DNA of 64,000 nucleotides from CAVRTM01 sp963724015 (lineage in GTDB: Bacteria; Actinomycetota; Actinomycetes; Actinomycetales; Dermatophilaceae), in NCBI GenBank assembly GCA_963724015.1, contig CAVRTM010000022.1:62001-126000 (forward strand), written 5' to 3'. Position 1 is the stretch's first letter. Every line of letters starts with the position of its first letter. Of the stretch, positions 35,878 through 43,428 are shown one piece after another. The translations under genes and the position numbers were made by a program. The notes beneath the pieces were generated by a model. That model saw only the letters and a program-made list of their open reading frames with translations, did not search any database and was not told where the DNA came from.

Positions 35878-37317
35878 TCAGACCCCCGAGGGGCGGCGCG
35901 GCTGGTAGAGCCAGGCGTCGAAGAAGCCGTCGAGCCGGCGTCCGCTCACGTGCTCGGCGCAGCGCATAAAGTCCGCCGTCGAGACGACGCCGTAGCGGTG
36001 CTGGGCGGCCCACGTCCGCAGCAGCCGGGCGAACACCCGGTCACCGATGCGCTGGCGCAGTGCCTCCAGGGCCATCGCGCCGCGTTCGTACACCGCCGTG
36101 TCGAAGAGCTTCGCGGCACTGCCGGGGTTGGCCGGCGGTGTCGTCCAGAACGGGTCGGACGCCGGGTGCAGGCCCAGCTGCCGGGTGAGCTGCGCCGCCG
36201 CCGTGGGGCCACCGTGGCGCTCGGCCCAGAGCCACTCGACGTACGTCGCGAAGCCCTCGTTGAGCCAGATGTCCCGCCAGATGCGGGGCGTCACCGAGTC
36301 GCCGAACCACTGGTGCCCCAGCTCGTGCACGACCGTCGGCAGGTCGGGCGCGCGGTCGTACATCGGCTTCGTCGCCGTCTCGAGGGAGTACCCGACGCTC
36401 GCGGCGTCGTCCACGACGCCACCCGTCGCGGAGAACGGGTAGGTCCCGAACTGGCGCGCCTCCCAGTCGGTCACCTCCGCGGTGCGCTGCAGGGTCGTCC
36501 ACGGCGTGCCCTTGACCACCGGGTCGACCGCGAGGTAGACCGGCAGCCCGTGCCCCGTCCGGCCGGTGCGCCTGTCGAACCTGCCCAGCGTCGAGGTGAC
36601 CAGATAGGTCGAGATGCGTTGCCGCTGCTGCCACCAGTACGTCGTCCTGCCGCCGCTGCTGGCACTCGACCTCAGGACGCCGTTGCCCCACACCGAGATG
36701 GCCTTCGGCACCGTCATCCGCAGGTCGTACGTCGCCTTGTCCGAGGGTGCGTTGTTGGACGGGAACCACGACATGGCGCCCACCGGCTCGCCGACCACGA
36801 AGGCGCCGTCCGGCGTGCGGACCCACCCCTCGGTCGACCCGTCGGCGTCGGTGATGGCCGCCGGGACGCCGGTGTAGCGCACCACGACGGAGAACGTGCG
36901 CCCCGACCGCAGCCCCCGGGCGGGGGTGACCACCAGCTCCTGGCCGCGGCGGGAGAACGCCGCGGTCCGCCCGTCGACCTTGACCGAGCTCACGGTGAGG
37001 CCGGACAGGTCGAGGTCGAAGCGTGAGAGGTTCTGCGTCGCCCGGGCCCGCATGCCCGCGCTGCCGGACAGGACCCCGCTGCCGGGGTCATACGCCAGCC
37101 GCAGGTCGTAGTGCTCCGCGTCGTAGCCGCCGTTTCCCGCGAGGGGGAAGTAGGGGTCGCCGAGCCCGGCCGCACCCGGGGTGAAGGCGGTGCGGGCGGA
37201 GGCGCCGGCCCGCGTCAGGGAGGCCGTCGCCCCGGCGGGCGCGGCAGCGGCGACCGTGCCGGCCACCACGGTGAGGGCCGTCGCACCAGCCGCCATCCTG
37301 CTCCGTGTGCGCGTCAT
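35878..37317 (-). CDS. Secreted M1-family metallopeptidase
   Basis: A 479-residue zinc peptidase. A signal peptide (MTRTRSRMAAGATALTVVAG ending in an Ala-rich AAPAGATA site) precedes the beta-sandwich domain (YDAEHYDLRLAYDPGSGVLS). The catalytic region has VVHELGHQWFGDSVTPRIWR (HExxH) and, 18 residues on, NEGFATYVEWL with the third zinc ligand Glu. ATG 37317 follows GGGAGGCACGTC; an earlier in-frame start at 37356 lacks a ribosome site. It is shorter than PepN-type enzymes and lacks the C-terminal ERAP1-like domain, as in secreted actinobacterial M1 peptidases. Confidence 0.92.
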   Translation of the reverse strand: MTRTRSRMAAGATALTVVAGTVAAAAPAGATASLTRAGASARTAFTPGAAGLGDPYFPLAGNGGYDAEHYDLRLAYDPGSGVLSGSAGMRARATQNLSRFDLDLSGLTVSSVKVDGRTAAFSRRGQELVVTPARGLRSGRTFSVVVRYTGVPAAITDADGSTEGWVRTPDGAFVVGEPVGAMSWFPSNNAPSDKATYDLRMTVPKAISVWGNGVLRSSASSGGRTTYWWQQRQRISTYLVTSTLGRFDRRTGRTGHGLPVYLAVDPVVKGTPWTTLQRTAEVTDWEARQFGTYPFSATGGVVDDAASVGYSLETATKPMYDRAPDLPTVVHELGHQWFGDSVTPRIWRDIWLNEGFATYVEWLWAERHGGPTAAAQLTRQLGLHPASDPFWTTPPANPGSAAKLFDTAVYERGAMALEALRQRIGDRVFARLLRTWAAQHRYGVVSTADFMRCAEHVSGRRLDGFFDAWLYQPRRPSGV

Positions 37318-37434
37318 GACGTGCCTCCCCGTCTCGTGCGCCGGCCGGTCGGGCACTGGCGCGGCAGAACCCGATCCACGCTACGCGGACCCACCCCGGT
37401 CCGTCAGTCGGTCCGGCGGCGCCGCGGCCGCGCA

Positions 37435-38223
37435 CTAGACCTCGAGGACCGCCCACACCACCTTGCCGCCGTCGGCGGTGGGCAGCACGCCCCAGGACCG
37501 GGAGAAGGCGGCGACCAGCAGCATGCCCCGGCCGGTGATGCGCGAGGTGTCCAACGGCTGGGCCCGCGGCCGGCGGGTGCCGCCGTCGCCGACGGCCAGG
37601 CGCAGGCGGTGCTCGCACCGGGCCACCGACAGGGCGAGGTTCGTCCCGGCATGCAGCAGGGCGTTGGTGACCATCTCGCTGACGATGAGGGTGGCGGCCT
37701 CGAGCTGGATGCCGTATCCCCAGTCCAGACACGCTTCCGCGACCAGCTGCCGCGCCGCGCCCGCGGACCGGGCCTCCGGCGGCAGCGGTGTGCGCCTCAC
37801 CGTGCGCGGCGGGCTGTCGGCCAGCCGGGTGAGCACGGTGCCGCGTCGGGCCGCCAGCACCAGGTGCTCGGCCTCAGGGTGCTGGGCCAGCCGTTGCAGC
37901 AGCGCCCCGTTGGGGCAGACCACCCCCACCGGGCTCCCCCGCCATTCCTGCACCTCGGCCCCGATCGAGGCCACCAGGGCGACGCACTCCCTGGGCAGGG
38001 CCCCCGTCACCCCACTCAGGTCGCACACCACCTCGTCCGGCTCCTCCCCCAGCGCCACGAGCACGGCCTGGTACGCCGCGTCGGCCACCTCCGTGAGGGG
38101 GCCGTGCACCTCCACCCGCCGGGAGGTCCCGAACCGGTGCAGCGTCACCGCGTCGTGAGCCTGCGCCTCGGCGAGCCCGGGCACGATGCTGAGCCGGGCA
38201 GGCTTCTCGGACGACGACACCAC
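37435..38223 (-). CDS. STAS domain fused to RsbW-like anti-sigma kinase domain
   Basis: A 262-residue protein. Residues 25-120 look like a STAS/anti-anti-sigma fold (RRVEVHGPLTEVADAAYQAV, VVCDLSGVTGA). Residues 140-260 form a GHKL ATPase: IVSEMVTNALLHAG (N-box), LRLAVGDGG (G1) and SRITGRGMLLVAAFSRSWGV (G2). These two activities are usually encoded separately and bind each other in partner switching; here they are one chain. GTG 38223 is the first start. No sigma factor lies nearby, so its target is unknown. Confidence 0.85.
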   Translation of the reverse strand: MVSSSEKPARLSIVPGLAEAQAHDAVTLHRFGTSRRVEVHGPLTEVADAAYQAVLVALGEEPDEVVCDLSGVTGALPRECVALVASIGAEVQEWRGSPVGVVCPNGALLQRLAQHPEAEHLVLAARRGTVLTRLADSPPRTVRRTPLPPEARSAGAARQLVAEACLDWGYGIQLEAATLIVSEMVTNALLHAGTNLALSVARCEHRLRLAVGDGGTRRPRAQPLDTSRITGRGMLLVAAFSRSWGVLPTADGGKVVWAVLEV

Positions 38224-38360
38224 TCAGCCTCCCGTGCGCAGTTTCCAGCAGTCGGGGCGCGGACGCGCGTCCGGCGCCTGAGCCCCAGTCGTGACGATAC
38301 GCCCCTTCCCGTGGCCGCTCCGACCGGTTATCTGCGCGGCGCGCAGCGGTCGACGCGTCG

Positions 38361-38825
38361 TCACGGGGTCGGGACGCGCCGCGACGCGACGCGTCCGACG
38401 GGAGGGACCGGGTCGTCGCCGGTGGGGCCTCCTGGTCGGCAGCGCAGCAGACGAGCCGCGGTCATCCTCAGGCCGCGTGCCGTGCCGTGCACCTGCAGGG
38501 CCTCGACCGCGTAGGCCGAGCACGAGGGGGTCAGCCGGCAGCAGGGCCGGGCCCGCCTGGCACCGATCCTGTGCTGGTACAGCTGCACCAGGCCCACGGC
38601 CCGCGACCGGTTCCGCGGCGGCCGGGTGAGCAGGAGGCGCAGGGCGGCCGGCGTCAACAGCAGCTGCGGCCCGCAGCCGAGCGCCTCGGCCAGGCAGCAG
38701 CCGGTCTCCACGAGCAGCAGGTCGCGCAGGCAGCCACCCCCTCCGCCCCGCTGGGGGTAGCCCCCTTGCTGCGGGTAGCCGTACCTGCCGCGCGGCTGAC
38801 GTCGTCCGAAGCTCACCCACACCAC
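38361..38825 (-). CDS. yidD: YidD-family membrane insertion factor, extended
   Basis: The core (GLVQLYQHRIGARRARPCCR, LTPSCSAYAVEALQVHG, GLRMTAARLLRCRPGG) is the YidD signature, a small amphipathic protein that assists YidC-dependent membrane insertion. GTG 38825 follows AAGGAGAGATC. At 154 residues it is longer than E. coli YidD (85): it has an N-terminal Gln/Gly/Arg-rich stretch (RRQPRGRYGYPQQGGYPQRG) and a Cys-containing segment before the core. It is not next to rpmH/rnpA/yidC here, unlike the usual copy, so a second yidD may exist elsewhere. Confidence 0.85.
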   Translation of the reverse strand: MVWVSFGRRQPRGRYGYPQQGGYPQRGGGGGCLRDLLLVETGCCLAEALGCGPQLLLTPAALRLLLTRPPRNRSRAVGLVQLYQHRIGARRARPCCRLTPSCSAYAVEALQVHGTARGLRMTAARLLRCRPGGPTGDDPVPPVGRVASRRVPTP

Positions 38826-38911
38826 GATCTCTCCTTCTCGCCTGGTCGCAGGACCGTACCCATCGCGGGCATCCCCAACCGTGGCACCCGCGAGGCGTGA
38901 GTCAGCGGCCG

Positions 38912-40000
38912 TCAGCGACCGCGGAGGACCAGGTAGGCGGTCAGCGCCACGGTGAGCACCGCCGCGACCGCGAGCGCGATCTTGACCGGGCTGTAGGGGC
39001 GCTCGCCGATCACCTTGCCGGTGTTGGCGTTGACGTGGACGTGGAAGACCGTGCCGGCCGCCACGTACGTCGCCACCCACAGCGGCATCAGGATCAGCCG
39101 GAACAGCACGTCCTGGTCCCGGGTCTCCATCGCCGACAGCCGCTGCTCGTCGCCGCCGATGTCCTGTCGGCAGTCGCGCTCGATCACCCTCGCCATCTCC
39201 CGGCGCGCGATGACGAACCCCTGGGCGGCATCGACGTCGTACCGGGGCGCGTCGAACCCGGCGAGCAGCTCCGGCTGGTAGGCGGTCGCCGTGGACGTGG
39301 ACCACGGCCCCAGCGAGCCCAGCAGCTCGCCGGCGGGAGCGCGGACCCCAGCGGCGAGGACGTCGACGAAGTCGCGGCGGACCTGCCCGGAGGCCCGCGA
39401 CCAGCGGGTGTGGCGCACCTCGCGGGTCTTCGTCACCGTCCGGCCGTCCTCCTGGGTGGTGTACGTCTCGGTCGTGTAGTAGTGGTCACCGCGCTGACCG
39501 GTGTAGGTGGTGGCGGTGCGGTCGTCGAACCCCCAGTGCGGCAGGTAGGTGCCGCGCATCGACTCGGGGTTGGCGACCTTCCTCAGGGCGGACGGGGCGA
39601 ACCACCGCGAGGACACCCAGGCGCGGAAGGCGGTCACCGCGCGGTCGTGGTCCACCACGAACGGGACGATCCCATCGGGTTGCTTCAGCCGTCCACCCAG
39701 GTCGTCGGTGACGACGATGGGTGCCCTGCACGAGCCGCAGCGGCCGGCGAACGCCGTCAGCTCCTGCGTGCTGCCGCAGCCCGCGCAGGTGGGGGCGAAC
39801 GCCGGCAGCTCCGCCACCGGCGGCGGGCCCGAGGCCGCGTACGACGTGTAGTCCTGCTTGCGGCTGCCCACCTCCGGCGCCGCGATGCCCAGGCGCGTCC
39901 GGCAGTAGGGGCAGGACAGGGCCGCCGTGTCGGGGGCGAACTCGAGGGCGGCACCGCAGGAGGGGCAGGCGTACTGGTGCTGCCCGGTGACGGCGCTCAC
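38912..40000 (-). CDS. Zinc-ribbon membrane protein coupled to SPFH gene
   Basis: A 362-residue protein. Two zinc-ribbon-like cysteine pairs at each end of an N-terminal region (CPSCGAALEFAPDTAALSCP, YCRTRLG; then CAGCGSTQELTAFAGRCGSC) bind metal. The middle is a beta-rich region with PHWGFDDRTATTYTGQRGDH and YYTTETYTTQEDG; a C-terminal hydrophobic segment follows (KIALAVAAVLTVALTAYLVL), with another before it. GTG 40000 overlaps the stop of the SPFH gene by four bases (GTGA), so the two proteins are made together. I recognise no function; a membrane scaffold pair is likely. Confidence 0.75.
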   Translation of the reverse strand: MSAVTGQHQYACPSCGAALEFAPDTAALSCPYCRTRLGIAAPEVGSRKQDYTSYAASGPPPVAELPAFAPTCAGCGSTQELTAFAGRCGSCRAPIVVTDDLGGRLKQPDGIVPFVVDHDRAVTAFRAWVSSRWFAPSALRKVANPESMRGTYLPHWGFDDRTATTYTGQRGDHYYTTETYTTQEDGRTVTKTREVRHTRWSRASGQVRRDFVDVLAAGVRAPAGELLGSLGPWSTSTATAYQPELLAGFDAPRYDVDAAQGFVIARREMARVIERDCRQDIGGDEQRLSAMETRDQDVLFRLILMPLWVATYVAAGTVFHVHVNANTGKVIGERPYSPVKIALAVAAVLTVALTAYLVLRGR

Positions 40001-41100
40001 GCCGGCAGAGGAGGCGGCGTCGGCCCGGGCGACGCCTCGAGCTCCGGGACCTCACCCAGCCGCACCCACCCGCCCATCCCGGCGCGCCATACGAGGCTGT
40101 CGTTGGAGGCCGTCCCGGCCGTCACCCGCGCCTTGACCTCGGCCGGGGCCAGCGGGCCCACCTGCTGACCGTCCACGCCGAGGTACCACTCGGTGCTGCC
40201 GGGCAGGGGCGGAGGCGCGGAAGGTGCCGCCACCGGCGCGGCGCCGGGAGCGAGCGTCTGCGCGAGCTGGGCGCCCAGGCCGGCGCCGACGCCGACCCCC
40301 ACGCCCGCGCCGGCGAGACCCGACGAGTTGGATGCCGCCTCGGTGATGGCAGTGGCCGCCTGGTACCTCGTGAACCGGTCGAGGTCGCCCAGCACCCCCA
40401 TCTGCGTGCGGGTGTCCAGAGCCGCCTCCACCGCGGCAGGGAGGGACACGTTCTCGATCACGAACCGCGGCAGGGCCAGGCCGAGGTGGCGCAGGTCCTC
40501 GCTGAGGATCCCGGCCAGCCGCTCGGCGATCTCGTTCTGGTGCGCCGCGAGGTCCAGGACGGCGACACCGGAGGTGGCCAGCGCGCTGACGACACGGGCG
40601 ACGACCGACTGCCGGATGAACTCGTCCACCTCGTCGGTGGTGAACTCGGGGTCGGTGCCGACCAGCTCGCGCAGCAGCACGGCGGGGTCCACGGCGCGGA
40701 AGGCGTAGGTGCCGAACGCCCGGACCCGCACCATCCCGAACTCGGGGTCGCGCATCATCGCGGGGTTCTGGGTCCCCCACTTCTGGTCGGTGAACTGCCT
40801 CGTCGAGACGAAGTAGACCTCGGCCTTGAACGGGCTCTCGAAGCCGTACTTCCACCCCTTCAACGTCGACAGGACCGGCAGGTTCTGCGTCTGCAGGGTG
40901 TGGGTGCCGGGCGCGAACACGTCGGCGATGGTGCCCTCGTTGACGAACACCGCCACCTGGCCCTCGCGCACCACCAGCCTGGCGTTCATCTTGATCTCGT
41001 TCTCGTGCCGCGGGAACCGCCACACGATCGTGTCCCGTGTGTCGTCGGTCCACTCGATGATGTCGATGAGCTCGCCACGAAGCCGGTCCATGAGTCCCAC
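39997..41100 (-). CDS. SPFH-domain protein with C-terminal GYF_2 domain
   Basis: A 367-residue protein. It starts VGLMDRLRGELIDIIEWTDD, then IVWRFPRHENEIKMNARLVV and REGQVAVFVNEGTIADVFAP, the pattern of YdjI/virion-core-protein-like SPFH (band 7) proteins. A Gly/Ala hinge (GLAGAGVGVGVGAGLGAQLA) and a Pro-rich linker lead to a GYF_2 domain (WYLGVDGQQVGPLAPAEVKA, SLVWRAGMGGWVRL) that usually binds Pro-rich peptides. SPFH proteins form membrane-associated oligomeric rings. It is the first gene of a coupled pair with the zinc-ribbon membrane protein. Confidence 0.85.
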   Translation of the reverse strand: MGLMDRLRGELIDIIEWTDDTRDTIVWRFPRHENEIKMNARLVVREGQVAVFVNEGTIADVFAPGTHTLQTQNLPVLSTLKGWKYGFESPFKAEVYFVSTRQFTDQKWGTQNPAMMRDPEFGMVRVRAFGTYAFRAVDPAVLLRELVGTDPEFTTDEVDEFIRQSVVARVVSALATSGVAVLDLAAHQNEIAERLAGILSEDLRHLGLALPRFVIENVSLPAAVEAALDTRTQMGVLGDLDRFTRYQAATAITEAASNSSGLAGAGVGVGVGAGLGAQLAQTLAPGAAPVAAPSAPPPLPGSTEWYLGVDGQQVGPLAPAEVKARVTAGTASNDSLVWRAGMGGWVRLGEVPELEASPGPTPPPLPA

Positions 41101-41363
41101 GCTGTCCGTCCCCCACGTCTGGTGTGCGGGCACCGGCTCCTGCGGCCGGCGCTGCCCTGCAGCATGGATCGTAGGCAGCAGGGACGGTTCTGGAGGGGAG
41201 TCCGAGAACCTGGTCTGCCTGGGCAGGCAGTGCGGCGACGTGATCGGTGGACCTCGCCTACCCCGGGGACCTGGGCGGTTGGTGGTGCCGCGCCTGGTGC
41301 TGGCCCCGCTAGGGTGGCCCGACCTGAGGCAGAGGAGCACCGCATGCCCACGGTGGACAGCTC

Positions 41364-42839
41364 GTGACGGCGCCCCTGCGCCCCGGCCCGCCGCTGCGGA
41401 TCGGAGCCCCGCAGATGACCCCGGCCGTGCGCCGGTTCATCGCGAACGAGGCCGGCAGCGCTGCGGTCCTGCTGGCTGCCACGCTGGTGGCCCTGGTCTG
41501 GGCGAACACCCGCTGGTCGGCAACCTACTTCGCCTTCTGGTCCACCCCGGTCAGGGTCCTGGTCGGTCGGGAGGGACTCGACCTCGACCTTCAGCACGTG
41601 GTCAACGACGCGGCGATGGCGGTGTTCTTCCTGGTGCTCGGTCTCGAGGTCAGCCGGGAGATGACGGCCGGCGAGCTGCGCAACCGCCGCAGCACGGCCG
41701 TCCCCGCCTGCGGGGCGATCGGCGGCATGCTGCTGCCGATCGGCATCTACCTGCTGGTCAACCACTCCGGTCCGGCCGCCCACGGCTGGGGCATCGTCAT
41801 GTCCAGCGACACGGCGTTCGTCCTCGGCATCCTCGCCCTGTTCGGCCCCCGCTGCCCCGACCAGCTGCGGCTGTTCCTGCTGGCGCTGGCGGTCGTGGAC
41901 GACATCGGCGCGATCAGCGTGATGGCGCTCTTCTACACCCGCCAGGTCCACCTCACGGCTCTCCTCGTGGCCGCGCTGCTGCTCCTGCTGTTCCCGCTGC
42001 TGCGCTGGCTGGGCGTCTGGCGACTGACGCCGTACGTCGTGCTCGGCATCGCCTTGTGGGCGGCGACGTTCGCTGCGGGCATCCACCCCACCCTGGCGGG
42101 CGTGCTGGTGGGGCTGCTGGTCCCGAGCTCCCCACCACCTGCCATCCGGACCCGGGAGCTCACCGTCTTCGGACGCGCATTGATCGAGCGCCCCTCGGCC
42201 GAGGGCGCCCGGCTGGCCTCGCTGGCCGCCTCGGCGACGGTCTCCCCCAACGAACGGCTCCAGCAGTGGCTGCACCCTTGGTCTGCGTACGTCGTCATCC
42301 CGGCGTTCGGGCTGGCCAACGCCGGCGTCCGGCTGGACGAGGGGACCCTGCGCCACGCGGCGGCCTCGCCGGTCACGCTCGGCATCGTCCTCGCCCTCGT
42401 GCTGGGCAACGCGGCCGGCATCTCGGCCGCCTCCGCCCTGGCCCTGCGGACCGGCCTGGGCACCCTGCCGGGACGGGTGCGCTACAGCCACCTGTTCGGG
42501 GGCGCGGTGCTGGCCGGCGTCGGCTTCACCATCTCGCTGTTCATCACCGACCTGGCCTTCCGCGACCCGACCCTGCGCGACGACGCCAAGATCGGGATCC
42601 TCGGCGGGTCGCTGCTCGCGGCGCTGCTCGGGGCGTGGACCCTGCGGGTGATGGGCGAGCGCACGTCGCTGTGCTCCCCCGCCGGCGACGCCGCACCGTC
42701 AGCCCTGCCGCCGCCGCCATGGACGGCGCCAGGGCTTCGCGGCGTCCCCGCCGGACAGCCCGGTGGCACGTCGCAGCGACCCCAGGTCGACACGCCCCTC
42801 GTAGGGGACGCCGTCGACGAACAGGGTCGGGGTCGCTGA
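41364..42839 (+). CDS. nhaA: Na+/H+ antiporter NhaA
   Basis: A 491-residue NhaA antiporter. Signature segments: DAAMAVFFLVLGLEVSREMT, IVMSSDTAFVLGILALFGPR, LALAVVDDIGAISVMALFYT with the adjacent Asp pair that carries Na+/H+, and IPAFGLANAGV, FTISLFITDLAF near the end; about 12 membrane helices. The last 50 residues beyond the final helix are Pro/Gly-rich and are read from DNA that on the other strand encodes the conserved end of the DsbA-like gene, an overlap of 141 bases. ATG 41364 has no strong ribosome site; an internal ATG at 41415 is possible. Confidence 0.93.
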   Translation: MTAPLRPGPPLRIGAPQMTPAVRRFIANEAGSAAVLLAATLVALVWANTRWSATYFAFWSTPVRVLVGREGLDLDLQHVVNDAAMAVFFLVLGLEVSREMTAGELRNRRSTAVPACGAIGGMLLPIGIYLLVNHSGPAAHGWGIVMSSDTAFVLGILALFGPRCPDQLRLFLLALAVVDDIGAISVMALFYTRQVHLTALLVAALLLLLFPLLRWLGVWRLTPYVVLGIALWAATFAAGIHPTLAGVLVGLLVPSSPPPAIRTRELTVFGRALIERPSAEGARLASLAASATVSPNERLQQWLHPWSAYVVIPAFGLANAGVRLDEGTLRHAAASPVTLGIVLALVLGNAAGISAASALALRTGLGTLPGRVRYSHLFGGAVLAGVGFTISLFITDLAFRDPTLRDDAKIGILGGSLLAALLGAWTLRVMGERTSLCSPAGDAAPSALPPPPWTAPGLRGVPAGQPGGTSQRPQVDTPLVGDAVDEQGRGR

Positions 42840-43352
42840 CACCCCCGCCTCGAGGCCGGCGGCGTAGTCGGCCCGGACGACGGGAGCGAACCGCTGCGCA
42901 GGTTCTCCCACGGCGAGGTCGGGATCGGCGCCGACCGCCTCGGCGTAGAGCCTGAGGTCCGGGCCACTGAGCCGCGCCTGGTGCACGAAGAGCTTGGCGT
43001 GCATCAGCCAGAACACCGGCTCGCCGCCGGAGACGGCCGTCGACTCGGCGGCCAGCGCAGCCGTCAGCGCGTGGGGGTGGACCTCGAAAAGCGGGAAGTT
43101 GCGGAAGACCAGGCGGACCCGGCCCTGTGAGGTGGACACGAGGTCGCGCAGGATGGGCGCCGCCCCGGCGCAGTAGGGACACTCGTAGTCGCCGAACTCC
43201 AGAACCGTGACGGCCGCTCCCGGGTTCCCGAGGACATGGCCCTCGGCAGACGGCGCGTCAGCACACGGCGCACGGGGACGCGCCGCCTCGGCACGCCGCG
43301 CCTCGGCACGCGACGCGGTGTCACCGCCGCCGTCCGCTCCGCGATCGGTCAT
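42699..43352 (-). CDS. DsbA-like thioredoxin-fold oxidoreductase
   Basis: A 217-residue protein. GAAVTVLEFGDYECPYCAGA holds the CPYC redox site, FRNFPLFEVHPHALTAALAA is the insertion helix region, and GVSATPTLFVDGVPYEGRVD contains the cis-Pro loop. ATG 43352 has GAGGAGCCGGG ahead. There is no signal peptide, only an Arg/Ala-rich leader, so it may be cytosolic. In many actinobacteria a DsbA-like domain is fused to the C-terminus of NhaA; here the two genes are tail to tail and overlap. Its stop is at 42699. Confidence 0.88.
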   Translation of the reverse strand: MTDRGADGGGDTASRAEARRAEAARPRAPCADAPSAEGHVLGNPGAAVTVLEFGDYECPYCAGAAPILRDLVSTSQGRVRLVFRNFPLFEVHPHALTAALAAESTAVSGGEPVFWLMHAKLFVHQARLSGPDLRLYAEAVGADPDLAVGEPAQRFAPVVRADYAAGLEAGVSATPTLFVDGVPYEGRVDLGSLRRATGLSGGDAAKPWRRPWRRRQG

Positions 43353-43428
43353 CCCGGCTCCTCGATCCGCTGCGTTCCACCACGCTACCGGGGGGATCGA
43401 GGTCGCGCCGGGGCCTGCCGGCGTACCG

